The translations under genes and the position numbers were made by a program. 64,000 bases of DNA from assembly GCA_913057435.1 (NCBI GenBank), contig CAJXNY010000015.1:1-64000 (forward strand), read 5' to 3'. The first letter of the stretch is position 1, and every line of letters begins with the position of its first letter. The notes beneath the pieces are model-generated. The model ran no database searches. It worked only from the letters and a program-made list of their open reading frames with translations, and was not told the origin of the DNA. This document shows positions 53,742-61,493 of this stretch, piece after piece. Source of the DNA: an uncultured Oceanospirillaceae bacterium. Lineage in GTDB: Bacteria; Pseudomonadota; Gammaproteobacteria; Pseudomonadales; Balneatricaceae.

Positions 53742-54359
53742 TCAAGCCAGCATCTTCTTCGATAGCCGGTCCATGCAGACCTTGCTGATCGCGACCAGAT
53801 CCTTCTCATCCACAAACAACCGATCAGCCAGGAAGCCCGGCAATGACTCCATGCTCATCAAGAACCAGTCGTCTGGGATTGGCTTCATTGTTCCCATCTG
53901 GCCGTCTTGAACCTCGACCATGTAACGGGTTGGAATCTGAGGCTGGGCCTCCTGCTTCAGCTTCTCCTTCAAGCGCTTCTCGCATTCAATGAAGTAGCGG
54001 CGAGCTTCACGGCCTTTCTCATTGCGCTCAACCATGGCCAGCTCTTTGGCCATATCAAGGCTGATGAAGTAGTCAACCGTTGGCCTTCCCCCACTATTGG
54101 AGGTTTTCCCCCGTTCTGGGGAAAACTCATTTGCTGAGCTCCCCCGTTCTGGGGAGCGGGAAATAGTCAGGTAGTCCAATGAATGCTCAAAACCATACTG
54201 CTCAACACGCGCCTTGATCCATGTTGAGAAATCCCGCCCTACGTCAAGGTAGCCATGAAGATCTCTGGCATTAACGCATTCTGTTGGTTTTCCCTGAAGG
54301 GTTCGGGAATGGATAGTAATCAGTTTTTGGGGTTCTGGAACAATAGCTGTAGAATCCAT
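53742..54359 (-). CDS. AntA/AntB-type phage antirepressor
   Basis: A 205-aa protein. VNARDLHGYLDVGRDFSTWI and the later DYFISLDMAKELAMVERNEK, ARRYFIECEKRL mark the AntA/AntB domain. Between its two halves are two repeated SPERG segments encoded by hairpins. It would inactivate a repressor, probably the divergent XRE protein at 54547. Start at 54359 has AAGGATTCACCGC upstream. Confidence 0.87.
   Translation of the reverse strand: MDSTAIVPEPQKLITIHSRTLQGKPTECVNARDLHGYLDVGRDFSTWIKARVEQYGFEHSLDYLTISRSPERGSSANEFSPERGKTSNSGGRPTVDYFISLDMAKELAMVERNEKGREARRYFIECEKRLKEKLKQEAQPQIPTRYMVEVQDGQMGTMKPIPDDWFLMSMESLPGFLADRLFVDEKDLVAISKVCMDRLSKKMLA
54104..54157. repeat. Two parallel hairpins inside the antirepressor gene
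   Basis: TTTTCCCC CGTTCT GGGGAAAA (54104-54125) and GCTCCCC CGTTCT GGGGAGC (54138-54157). Both have the same loop and inner stem with paired changes in the outer stem, and both encode SPERG. They look like copies of a small palindromic insertion element. Confidence 0.65.
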
Positions 54360-54395
54360 GCGGTGAATCCTTATTAGTGTAAGCGTTTTCACACT

Positions 54396-54426
54396 GGGGT
54401 TCGGTGAGTACCAGTCACCGAACCCC
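54396..54426. promoter_or_regulatory. Perfect 11-bp hairpin in the divergent antirepressor/repressor region
   Basis: GGGGTTCGGTG AGTACCAGT CACCGAACCCC: long uninterrupted arms and a 9-nt loop that is itself partly symmetric. It lies 37 bp upstream of the antirepressor ATG, so it would be in its 5' leader or act as an operator. Confidence 0.55.
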
Positions 54427-54546
54427 AACCTTTCGTCCTATGTCCCGTTACGTCCTACCTCTTTCGCTTCCCGCCGGGTGTCCAATCCAGCTTTTGGCTA
54501 TCGCCTCTCACGCAAGTGGTATTTTTGTGGTACTTTTAGAGTACAA

Positions 54547-55065
54547 ATGAACGATATGGCACAAAAGCGCACTATGCAAGCACAAAATGACACTTTTGCA
54601 GATCGGCTCAAGAACTTACGCGCACAAGCAGGATTGAGCCAAGACGAGCTCGCGGATAGAGCAGAGATAAGCAAAACCATTCTCTCTCGCTACGAGCGCG
54701 GTGTATCTGAACCAAAGCGGTCAACGATGCTTAAACTTGCTGAAGCATTAGATTGCTCAACTGAACTGCTATCAGGAATGGGGCTGGAAGATGCGATGAG
54801 GGTTCCGGTTGCTCTTCAGGTTCCAAAAAGGCTCTATGACCGAATCAAGAGGGAAGCTGATCAGCAAGAGGTTTCTGTTGAAACAAAAATTTTTGGGCTT
54901 ATAGATGCCGCTTACACCGCAAGAGATGAACAAGCAGAGTCAATCGCTCAGGCTCGAACTGTTATCGAGGGCGCCTTGACTGTCATGGAAGTATTGAAAG
55001 AGATTGAGAAAGATCACCCAGGCTCAATAAAAACAGCAAGGGAGCGACAGGAAAGCAATAGATAG
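54547..55065 (+). CDS. XRE-family repressor
   Basis: A 172-aa protein. The helix-turn-helix is LRAQAGLSQDELADRAEISK with ILSRYERGVSEPKR, about residues 18-55. A ribbon-like or helical C-terminal part follows, without an S24 peptidase. It is divergent from the antirepressor, so it likely controls that pair. ATG 54547 is an estimate; repeated GTAC and TTTTAGAG-like sequences upstream may be operators. Confidence 0.8.
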   Translation: MNDMAQKRTMQAQNDTFADRLKNLRAQAGLSQDELADRAEISKTILSRYERGVSEPKRSTMLKLAEALDCSTELLSGMGLEDAMRVPVALQVPKRLYDRIKREADQQEVSVETKIFGLIDAAYTARDEQAESIAQARTVIEGALTVMEVLKEIEKDHPGSIKTARERQESNR

Positions 55066-55134
55066 GCATAAGCTATCCTCAATAACATTACAGATGCTAA
55101 CTCCTATCAAGAGCAACTTGGTCAATAAGCAAAG

Positions 55135-55176
55135 CTCACATCTGAGTTTTGGGCTTATGCTCTCCTCAGATGTGAG
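55135..55176. terminator. 12-bp inverted repeat between convergent genes
   Basis: CTCACATCTGAG and CTCAGATGTGAG pair perfectly around an 18-nt loop. A second pair, GCATAAGC near 55059 and GCTTATGC near 55153, could form a competing stem. The repeat sits between convergent genes, so termination is likely. Confidence 0.55.
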
Positions 55177-55203
55177 GGTTGGTACAAGACGGTTAATACC
55201 GCC

Positions 55204-55890
55204 TTATTCTACTATCTCAGCATCTTCTCTGAGGCTGGGCAGTACATTCTTACGAAACAGATAAATGCTTCCGATTATTATAAACGCCAAAGCGATCACT
55301 CCCCACCATAAAGGACTGTCCCATACTTGAAACATTTCTATTAAAATACCTAGAACAGCTAAAATGATACCAAATCCTGCAATATAGTCTCCGGCTCCGA
55401 TTATGCCCGAAGCTTTTTTTAGCATCCGATATATAATCATTGGAAAGAACGAAAACATAAGCCAGAAGATAAGCAATGTAGAAAACGTAATAGTAAGCCA
55501 GGGCTTCCAGCCATTGGCATCGTCAAGTTCAACTCCAGTATACAAAGTTAAAACCCATAAAGCCTGAGAAATAGCTAGGCCTGCAACAAGGAGATAGAAC
55601 CTCAAACCAAGTCGAGGCTTTACCCACCTGCTTTCATCCCAAGGATTCATCAATAGTCGGTGTACAGTCAAAACTGTATCGTCCTTATCTAGTCGATCAA
55701 TATGACTGATAAACCACCTTCCTAAACGGTTAGCCCACTCACGTCGAAAAACATGCACGGCGGCCAAACCAAATCCTATAAGCTCCAAGCACAAAGCGAT
55801 AAATTGCAACAAATCCATACCTGATGGCTCTTGGGATACAACCTTGGCATTTGCAAGGCACTGAGCACAGGTAATCACAGCCACTTCCAT
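55204..55890 (-). CDS. Multi-pass membrane protein
   Basis: A 228-aa protein with about five hydrophobic helices (for example LQFIALCLELIGFGLAAVHV, FYLLVAGLAISQALWVLTLY, WWGVIALAFIIIGSIYLF). Start at 55890 is preceded by GGGAGAGGTGG; a second start at 55818 is possible. Immediately upstream is a six-copy heptamer repeat. Family unknown; in this moron-rich region it could be a superinfection-exclusion protein. Confidence 0.72.
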   Translation of the reverse strand: MEVAVITCAQCLANAKVVSQEPSGMDLLQFIALCLELIGFGLAAVHVFRREWANRLGRWFISHIDRLDKDDTVLTVHRLLMNPWDESRWVKPRLGLRFYLLVAGLAISQALWVLTLYTGVELDDANGWKPWLTITFSTLLIFWLMFSFFPMIIYRMLKKASGIIGAGDYIAGFGIILAVLGILIEMFQVWDSPLWWGVIALAFIIIGSIYLFRKNVLPSLREDAEIVE

Positions 55891-55903
55891 CCACCTCTCC
55901 CTC

Positions 55904-55949
55904 TTCGCTATTCGCTATTCGCTATTCGCTATTCGCTATTCGCTATTCG
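55904..55949 (-). repeat. Heptanucleotide microsatellite (TTCGCTA)6
   Basis: Six exact tandem copies of TTCGCTA plus a partial TTCG, 13 bp upstream of the membrane protein's ATG and just above its ribosome site. A 7-bp unit can change by slippage, so spacing between promoter and gene, hence expression, may be phase-variable. It also lies 65 bp before the plus-strand small gene at 56014. Confidence 0.85.
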
Positions 55950-56013
55950 ATTGGCGTAATCGTGGCATTGAAATCCGTATAGCTCAAGAGGTGAGTGATA
56001 GCATTTAGCTGGC

Positions 56014-56151
56014 ATGAAAAAAGGCAGCGAGTACTGCCCATGCACAGACATTGACGAGAACGGTGAATGCTCTGAGCACAAAGGTGAGTCATGTTTTACT
56101 CCAGAGGAAGAAGAAGGTTGGGAAAGCTATATCGAGAATATCAATAAGTAA
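56014..56151 (+). CDS. 45-aa cysteine-containing acidic microprotein
   Basis: MKKGSEYCPCTDIDENGECS followed by EHKGESCFTPEEEE and WESYIENINK. Four cysteines (C8, C10, C19, C27) in a small acidic protein suggest a metal site or disulphide core. There is no strong ribosome site; GAGGTGAG is about 20 nt away. A terminator follows. It could be real or a lucky frame; codon order and the good fit with the terminator favour real. Confidence 0.5.
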   Translation: MKKGSEYCPCTDIDENGECSEHKGESCFTPEEEEGWESYIENINK

Positions 56152-56184
56152 TAACCCTTCTTTCTTTTCTATGCTGTATAACAG

Positions 56185-56205
56185 CCACCCTTTTGGGTGG
56201 TTGCT
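56185..56205. terminator. Terminator after the microprotein
   Basis: CCACCC TTTT GGGTGG with a following TTGCTTAGTT. It ends 8 bp before the stop of the convergent 197-aa gene. Confidence 0.6.
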
Positions 56206-56208
56206 TAG

Positions 56209-56802
56209 TTACCCTCTCGCTGCTTTCGCGTCTTTTGCTTGATTTACATAAACCAGTTCGCTCACTGGAACCAACGCTTTCCGATCCAGCTTACTGATCT
56301 GATCCAGCAACTTATCCCATATCCGCCCATAGTCTTTGGACCAGCGCCGGGTATAGAGCTCCACCCCATGCTGCTCCCAAACCCAGCGCTTGATCTGCTG
56401 TGGCGTCCGAAACTGACTCCCCGACTCAGGCCGTGACCATGCCAACTCCCGATACCGGTGAAGCGCACAACGCGCCAGGTACCATTCGTCACTCTCTTCA
56501 TCATCGATATCACAGAGTACGGCTACCATCTTCCACAGGGCGTTTTCTGCCCCGGCCGGTGAAAACCCTTCAGGCGCATACAACCAATCGCCCAGCAGGC
56601 GTAAAGGCGGCGGTAACCGTGCTATCACTGCCTGAATCTTCCCCGCCTCATACTGGTGGGCTGCCGCATTGGCCGTGTTGATCTTGCTACCGTGCTGAAT
56701 CGAGGCACCCAGCTGTGCCAGTTCGATGTTCACATCCATCTGGGACTTGCTACGGGTGTGGTAGCAATCGTGCCAAACCTGTCGTGCTGATATGTATTTC
56801 AT
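56209..56802 (-). CDS. Phage protein of the early operon end, unknown
   Basis: A 197-aa protein starting MKYISARQVWHDCYHTRSKS, Trp-rich and basic, with RTPQQIKRWVWEQHGVELYT. It is the last gene of the minus-strand early operon, the place where an antiterminator or late activator often lies, but I see no Q-family motif. GGAG precedes the ATG. Confidence 0.7.
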   Translation of the reverse strand: MKYISARQVWHDCYHTRSKSQMDVNIELAQLGASIQHGSKINTANAAAHQYEAGKIQAVIARLPPPLRLLGDWLYAPEGFSPAGAENALWKMVAVLCDIDDEESDEWYLARCALHRYRELAWSRPESGSQFRTPQQIKRWVWEQHGVELYTRRWSKDYGRIWDKLLDQISKLDRKALVPVSELVYVNQAKDAKAARG

Positions 56803-56899
56803 ACTGCTTTCTCCATGCGGCGGGCGCTGTTGCGGAACTTTAGTTCCAGCTGTGCGCCCTCATTCGTCATATGTGGAATTAAAATACCAGTTGTACTAA

Positions 56900-57553
56900 T
56901 CACTGCTGCCAGATGACCTGTTCACCTTCGAGGCGAATGGCCTGGCTGGTTTTCTGCACGATGATTGCGCTTGCCTGGCCCCAGAACTTCAGGCCTTCAA
57001 CGTGGTGGATCTGGCTATCTTCGGTATGGACGGCATCGAGTACCGCTTTGATCATGTTGTCGGTGTCTGGGCGCTGCTTATGTGGCTGTCCGTCCATCTG
57101 GGCGCGTTTCTTCTTACTCCAGCTCTTGGGCATGGCCAGAACAAAAATGAGCCGACAACCGGTTTCAGGTACATCCAGCCCGACGGCTTTGATCTGGTCT
57201 TTGAATTCACGATACCGAACGACACAGGGCCGTTGCTTCCAGCGGTCTGATTGAGTCTGTCGAGGCTTAGGCACCGGTGTGATATCGAAGCGGGTTACCG
57301 CATCAGTCAGGAAATGGACCACCGGTTTACCAGGCTGCGCTGATTCTTTACCAGCGCCAGCCCTTTTGGTGCCGATGTTTACCACCTTGCGCTCAGGAAC
57401 TGCCAGCAGATCAGGCTGAGCCTCCCGCTTACCCGCCGGTTTCTTCATCGGCTTTGGCTTCGGCGGTGCTTTACCAGGGGCATGGCCAAGCACCGAGTTC
57501 ATACGAACCCGACGCTGCTGGATGGCTTCGGCCTGTTGTGAAGTCAGGCGCAT
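56900..57553 (-). CDS. RusA-like Holliday junction resolvase
   Basis: A 217-aa protein. The C-terminal half has the RusA pattern: MPKSWSKKKRAQMDGQPHKQ, RPDTDNMIKAVLDAV (two catalytic Asp) and IHHVEGLKFW. The N-terminal 100 residues are basic and Pro/Lys-rich and not usual for RusA. It resolves recombination junctions before packaging. Overlaps the next upstream gene by 10 bp. Confidence 0.9.
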   Translation of the reverse strand: MRLTSQQAEAIQQRRVRMNSVLGHAPGKAPPKPKPMKKPAGKREAQPDLLAVPERKVVNIGTKRAGAGKESAQPGKPVVHFLTDAVTRFDITPVPKPRQTQSDRWKQRPCVVRYREFKDQIKAVGLDVPETGCRLIFVLAMPKSWSKKKRAQMDGQPHKQRPDTDNMIKAVLDAVHTEDSQIHHVEGLKFWGQASAIIVQKTSQAIRLEGEQVIWQQ

Positions 57554-57750
57554 TCAGACAACCCTGCTTCATGCTCAGCAGCATCAATGACGTGCTTCTG
57601 AGTCACATTCACGAAGATCACACCGAGAAAGCTTGCAGCAAGGCCAAGTTCAAGCTGTATCAGCACAGCAGTCACAACTACAGCCGTGGCTATCTGGATA
57701 CTGGCGTACTTCAGGTAGCAGGCAGCGGCACGGCGTCTGGATGTGCTCAT
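57544..57750 (-). CDS. Small membrane protein
   Basis: A 68-aa protein: basic N terminus (MSTSRRRAAACYLKY), then two hydrophobic stretches (IQIATAVVVTAVLIQ and LGLAASFLGVIFVNV). ATG overlaps the stop of the 126-aa gene (ATGA). Function unknown; not a clear holin, since it is in the early operon. Confidence 0.7.
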   Translation of the reverse strand: MSTSRRRAAACYLKYASIQIATAVVVTAVLIQLELGLAASFLGVIFVNVTQKHVIDAAEHEAGLSECA

Positions 57751-58127
57751 GATTCGCCGCCTTGCTGAGCTTTCTCTCGCTCACAGTTCAGGCAGCTGTT
57801 ACCGTAAAGGATTGCACCGTGCTTGCATTGAAAAGTGCTGCCCTGGGCATGTTGTCTCGCCCGTTCGGCAATAATTCCATCTGCTGCTCTAAGCTTGTCC
57901 AGCAGCTGAAGACGCCCTTCAGTGATTCTTTTCAGCAGGTCATGTTTGCCTTTCTCGGCAGCCAGCAAATCCTCAACCTGAAGCAACTGTTCACGCCACT
58001 CACGCTCTCGCCCCCATAGTAAATCCTGCAGCTGTTCAGCAAACACGCAAACCCGCTCAAGCTCTTCGTTATCAGTTCGTTCCTGATCACTTGGCCAAAG
58101 GAAGTCTTCAATGTCCTGTTGTCCCAT
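57747..58127 (-). CDS. Coiled-coil protein with C-terminal zinc-finger-like site
   Basis: A 126-aa protein: coiled coil (EREWREQLLQVEDLLAAEKG) and CKHGAILYGNSCLNC near residues 100-114, which could hold zinc. ATG at 58127 overlaps a TGTCCCGTT motif on the opposite strand. Resembles small phage accessory proteins of replication regions; no named family. Confidence 0.7.
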   Translation of the reverse strand: MGQQDIEDFLWPSDQERTDNEELERVCVFAEQLQDLLWGREREWREQLLQVEDLLAAEKGKHDLLKRITEGRLQLLDKLRAADGIIAERARQHAQGSTFQCKHGAILYGNSCLNCEREKAQQGGES

Positions 58128-58165
58128 GTCCCGTTCCTCGTCCATTTCGCAGCTGTCCGACTGCA

Positions 58166-58201
58166 TTTTCAAAATAGGTTTTTATAGGGTTTTCAAAATA
58201 G
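58166..58201. promoter_or_regulatory. Direct repeat TTTTCAAAATAG
   Basis: TTTTCAAAATAG occurs at 58166-58177 and 58190-58201, with centres 24 bp apart and AT-rich sequence between. TTTTCAAAA is a palindrome. Position 40 bp before the 126-aa gene suggests a pair of operator half sites or an UP element. Confidence 0.4.
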
Positions 58202-58253
58202 AAAGCTCATTCAGCTTCACTACTGCTGTTACACTGATTTCAGCTGCTCACCA

Positions 58254-58326
58254 GAGCGGATTACTCCTGGGCGGGTTGAGTAGAGTCACCCGTTAGTGCC
58301 AGGTGGACTACATAAGTAATCCGCTC
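58254..58326. ncRNA. Nested three-stem structure, candidate RNA element
   Basis: GAGCGGATTACT (58254-58265) pairs perfectly with AGTAATCCGCTC (58315-58326). Within it CCTGG (58266-58270) pairs with CCAGG (58299-58303), and CGGGT (58272-58276) pairs with ACCCG (58288-58292), loop 11 nt. Three nested perfect helices in 73 nt exceed chance. It sits between two minus-strand early genes. It could be an antitermination (put-like) or processing element. Confidence 0.5.
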
Positions 58327-58328
58327 GT

Positions 58329-58637
58329 TCACGCCGCCCCCTTAACCGTTACCAGTCCCGCATCGACCCAATGGCGCAGAGTTCGCGTCTGTCCACGACG
58401 CAAGTAAAACTCTCTGTCTTCACCGGTAAGCTTCACCGTATGGCGACCATCAATGCAGTCATGGCAGCTGGAACAGGCGAAGGCAGCGCTAATATCATCT
58501 GCCTTGTGGCCCATACCGTGTGATTCATCCGGCAGGTGTGCCAGTACAGTTGTTTCCGGGTTGTAGTTACAAACACCAGCGATCTGGAGTGTGCAGTCCT
58601 GGCCACGGGCAGAGTTACGTAGTGCTTTAGAGTTCAT
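58329..58637 (-). CDS. YbcO-like (DUF1364) nuclease
   Basis: A 102-aa protein. DCTLQIAGVCNYNPETTVLA, then HLPDESHGMGHKADD and FACSSCHDCIDGRH, match DUF1364/YbcO HNH-like nucleases: Cys and His pairs bind zinc. AGGAGGTTGGACG is a very strong ribosome site. ATG overlaps the upstream stop. Recombination or replication role by family. Confidence 0.86.
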   Translation of the reverse strand: MNSKALRNSARGQDCTLQIAGVCNYNPETTVLAHLPDESHGMGHKADDISAAFACSSCHDCIDGRHTVKLTGEDREFYLRRGQTRTLRHWVDAGLVTVKGAA

Positions 58638-59623
58638 CGTCCAACCTCCTGAAACATTTCCATCTGAGGTTCTTCCGGCTCTGGCATGTATGGAACATCG
58701 ATGTAATCCAGTGCGGCACCCATACCGAGTTTGTTAATGCAGTAGTTCCACTGCTTCGGGTGAGACTTAGCCATTCTCTGAAACCGGTTAACTCCACGCT
58801 CCTGATCAGCGCCGAACGCACAGAACATACAACCAGTCCGGCGCTCACCGGGAATAACCACACCATCGATTACCCTGTCTTTGTAGATATCGGAGTATTC
58901 CAAGCTGTGAGTCTCGATGTATTCCCAGACATCAGCTTCCGTCCAGAACAGCATTGGCCGACTCTGTGGCTTCTTAGCATCGAAGGCGTTGCACTCTGTA
59001 AGCTTGGAGCGGTTACCACCTTCGTCACCCATGACGCCGATGAATGGCTTACGGCCGGTTTCTTTCTCATACCGGTGGAAGGGCTCTTTCTTCAGCACAT
59101 CACAGCACTTCTCTGATATCTCGAATGGAGCATCGACCAGGTTCAACCACTTGCGTGATAGCTGGCTGCCCTTCGAGTACACCCCATCCCGGCGGATACC
59201 CGTCAGGTACAGCTTGATGGTGGCCTCAGCGTTGGGGCTGTTACCACGAATCTGGCGAACCTGGCGGCTGACCTTCTTGCTGACCAGGGCAAAACCTTCC
59301 GTCTGAACCACATCTCTGAATGTACGCTTAGGCCGGATAATGACGATTGGCCGCCCTTCTGCCTGCTTGCGCTTCACGAACTGAACTATTTCGGGGTACT
59401 CAAGGCCGGTATTGGAGAACAGCGCCGGTACGTCCGGATACAGTGACCACACCAGATCAGCCAGAACCGTTGAGTCCTTACCACCTGAGAATGAGATATA
59501 AACCTCACCATCGAAGTAGTCATACCACTGGCGAATTCGGTGCAGGGTCATGATGACCTTTGCATCCAGTGGGAGACTTTGACGCTGAGCCATGCCGGTG
59601 CTGGCGATCAGCTGCACGTTCAT
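58634..59623 (-). CDS. Phage PP-loop (PAPS reductase-like) enzyme
   Basis: A 329-aa protein. PP-loop SFSGGKDSTVLADLVW lies near residue 45, and CMFCAFGAD near 270 carries a CxxC. Other Cys (CC near 173) may complete a metal site. Many phages have such enzymes near replication genes with unproven substrate. It shares its catalytic fold with DndC of the host cluster, which makes a DNA- or RNA-modifying thiolation role conceivable. ATGA overlap with the YbcO-like gene. Confidence 0.85.
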   Translation of the reverse strand: MNVQLIASTGMAQRQSLPLDAKVIMTLHRIRQWYDYFDGEVYISFSGGKDSTVLADLVWSLYPDVPALFSNTGLEYPEIVQFVKRKQAEGRPIVIIRPKRTFRDVVQTEGFALVSKKVSRQVRQIRGNSPNAEATIKLYLTGIRRDGVYSKGSQLSRKWLNLVDAPFEISEKCCDVLKKEPFHRYEKETGRKPFIGVMGDEGGNRSKLTECNAFDAKKPQSRPMLFWTEADVWEYIETHSLEYSDIYKDRVIDGVVIPGERRTGCMFCAFGADQERGVNRFQRMAKSHPKQWNYCINKLGMGAALDYIDVPYMPEPEEPQMEMFQEVGR

Positions 59624-60015
59624 GCGACCTCCTGGCTTACATCAATCGCGAACACTTCCACCGGTTCTGGCCCAAAGTGTTGATGGGTGATTACCTTCAG
59701 AGCAGCACCTTGCCATTTGCGAAGGCTGATACGGCTCTGATCATCGGCTTTCGGGTATCCACGCTTTACGATCACCCGGCCATAGCTGCGACCTTCCAGC
59801 CGTTTGCGCCAATACGGTGTAGCCAGGCGATATTCTTCCGGCTTGTCACCGGTAACAATCTGCTCGAAGTACTCGCCCTTCAGGCTAAGGTGCAGATCAG
59901 GCAGCTGGTCATCACAAGCACCAGGTTCAAGACTGCAGCAGTCAGACCCGCATACAGAACGCGCACAAATGGCGCCAGGGTGGCTGAACCCGCAAACAGG
60001 TTTTAGATTGCTCAT
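59620..60015 (-). CDS. ASCH-domain protein
   Basis: A 131-aa protein. DLHLSLKGEYFEQIVTGDKP, EYRLATPYWRKRLEG and VIVKRGYP are the ASCH RNA-binding-like fold. The N terminus has a cluster of Cys (CARSVCGSDCCSLEPGAC), perhaps a zinc knuckle. Overlaps neighbours by ATGA on both sides. Confidence 0.82.
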   Translation of the reverse strand: MSNLKPVCGFSHPGAICARSVCGSDCCSLEPGACDDQLPDLHLSLKGEYFEQIVTGDKPEEYRLATPYWRKRLEGRSYGRVIVKRGYPKADDQSRISLRKWQGAALKVITHQHFGPEPVEVFAIDVSQEVA

Positions 60016-60545
60016 GCTGCAGTCCTCCGCTCAACCAGGCTCAAGCGTTTCTTCTCGCGCTCTTTCTGTCGCTGCTCTTCCATCCATTGGCGATACACAT
60101 CAGCGATCTCTGTTGCTTTCTCTGACCACTGAACGCCCAATTCACAGCCCAGGGCATACAAAAATTCGATAAACGCGGCAGCCTCGGCCTTGCGAAACTT
60201 CTTGGTACTGGGTCGAACAGTTACCCACGCTTTCAGTTTGTGGCTGTATATGGTTTCGCCTGGATGTGTAAGCTCCTTCCCCTGCGATTTCAATTCATCT
60301 GCGAATTCGGCCACCATGAGCGCCTTAACGCCTTCGAAGGTGTTGCCACGGAATGCCCCACGGTGAATTTCGCGAATCATTGCGTGGTACTTGCGCTCCT
60401 GCTCACGCGATTTACTGCTGCTTCGCCCCAGGGTGACAACAACGGTGCCAGCCTTCAGAGCTTTGCCTATCAGATACCAGGCATGAGTCATGCGCTCTTT
60501 CCTGACTTCCATGTTCTGAATAATGATCTCTACTGAATCGTTCAT
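60012..60545 (-). CDS. NinB-like recombination protein
   Basis: A 177-aa protein. VVVTLGRSSSKSREQERKYH, then AMIREIHRGAF and EFLYALGCELGVQWSE, match NinB/Orf family recombination mediators that help RecA or Red pathways on SSB-coated DNA. ATG 60545 is chosen over a GTG upstream. Overlaps the ASCH gene. Confidence 0.86.
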   Translation of the reverse strand: MNDSVEIIIQNMEVRKERMTHAWYLIGKALKAGTVVVTLGRSSSKSREQERKYHAMIREIHRGAFRGNTFEGVKALMVAEFADELKSQGKELTHPGETIYSHKLKAWVTVRPSTKKFRKAEAAAFIEFLYALGCELGVQWSEKATEIADVYRQWMEEQRQKEREKKRLSLVERRTAA

Positions 60546-60559
60546 GGTGTGTGCCCCGT

Positions 60560-61477
60560 TCACCAGCTGGTGTCCTTGATGTCCATGACAGCGGCTGTCA
60601 CGCGCTGCCGGTTGTGCTGCTTGGAGCTGTCCGGGCTCCCTGCAGGTCGAGCTGGTTGATCAGGGGTGTAGTTCTGGCCCACTGCAAACAGCTGTGTATT
60701 GGCTTGCTCTTCGGCACGTTGCCGCTCCAGGCGGTACTGCTGCACGAATCGTCGGTAAAAAATCGGGCTATCCGGTGGTGTTCCGTTCTTCAGGTTGGCA
60801 ATGGCCACCACTTCGTTCATTTCCCCGACCGTGATGTTGTCCTTACACCATTGGCCGAACAGGGGCATGGAAGCAGCGGTTCTTGCTCTGTGAGGTGGGA
60901 ACCGGTGTTGGGTGATGAAGTAATCCACCCAGTCGATGGCATCCGGGAAAATTTGAGATGGGTCCTGGTACGGTACGGTATGGTTATACTCGGATACATC
61001 GGATATGTGGCGCTCAGGGCATGGCGCTCCAATGGCGTTCCGCGTGGCGCTCATATCCGCTACAGGCATTGTATTTACTGGGGTTTCCTGTGACGCACAT
61101 TGTGGCGTTCCCTCTGTGGCGCTCAAGTGGCGTTCCTCATCCAGACGGACTGAATCTGAGGTAGCCAGAGGCAGCCGGTAAACCATCCTCTGGCCCGGCA
61201 TCCCTTTCTTATGAAGAGCGATCAGGTAGCCTCGTTTCACCAGCTGTTGGATGCAGCGCTTGATCTGGTCACGGGAGTAGCGCTTCGACGTATCACGACT
61301 CCCCCGTGCAGGCATGTAGTCCAGTGACTGGCTCAGCTCGTTGTAGCAAACAACGCGCTTGTAGCCAGTGATACCGGTTGCTATATCCATGTGACGGCGA
61401 AACACCATATAGACGAGCCGGGCTTCATGACAAAGCTCAGTGTCGTCCAAAATTGCCGCATACTCTTTCTGGTTCAC
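60560..61477 (-). CDS. Phage replication initiator (O-like, winged helix)
   Basis: A 305-aa protein. The N-terminal 100 residues form a winged helix (CHEARLVYMVFRRHM, SRDQIKRCIQQLVKRGYLIA). The C-terminal third has DAIDWVDYFITQHRFP typical of DnaT/O-like helicase-loader partners. GTG start with the strong site AAGGAGTCCTGAC. The origin would be expected inside or next to this gene. Confidence 0.8.
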   Translation of the reverse strand: MNQKEYAAILDDTELCHEARLVYMVFRRHMDIATGITGYKRVVCYNELSQSLDYMPARGSRDTSKRYSRDQIKRCIQQLVKRGYLIALHKKGMPGQRMVYRLPLATSDSVRLDEERHLSATEGTPQCASQETPVNTMPVADMSATRNAIGAPCPERHISDVSEYNHTVPYQDPSQIFPDAIDWVDYFITQHRFPPHRARTAASMPLFGQWCKDNITVGEMNEVVAIANLKNGTPPDSPIFYRRFVQQYRLERQRAEEQANTQLFAVGQNYTPDQPARPAGSPDSSKQHNRQRVTAAVMDIKDTSW

Positions 61478-61493
61478 GTCAGGACTCCTTGAG

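Noticed and set aside
54478-54546. N-terminal extension of the XRE repressor
   Set aside because: These 23 codons have no ribosome site and cover the likely promoter/operator region.
56209-56802. Lambda-type Q antiterminator
   Set aside because: Position fits, but there is no zinc-finger or other Q-family pattern.
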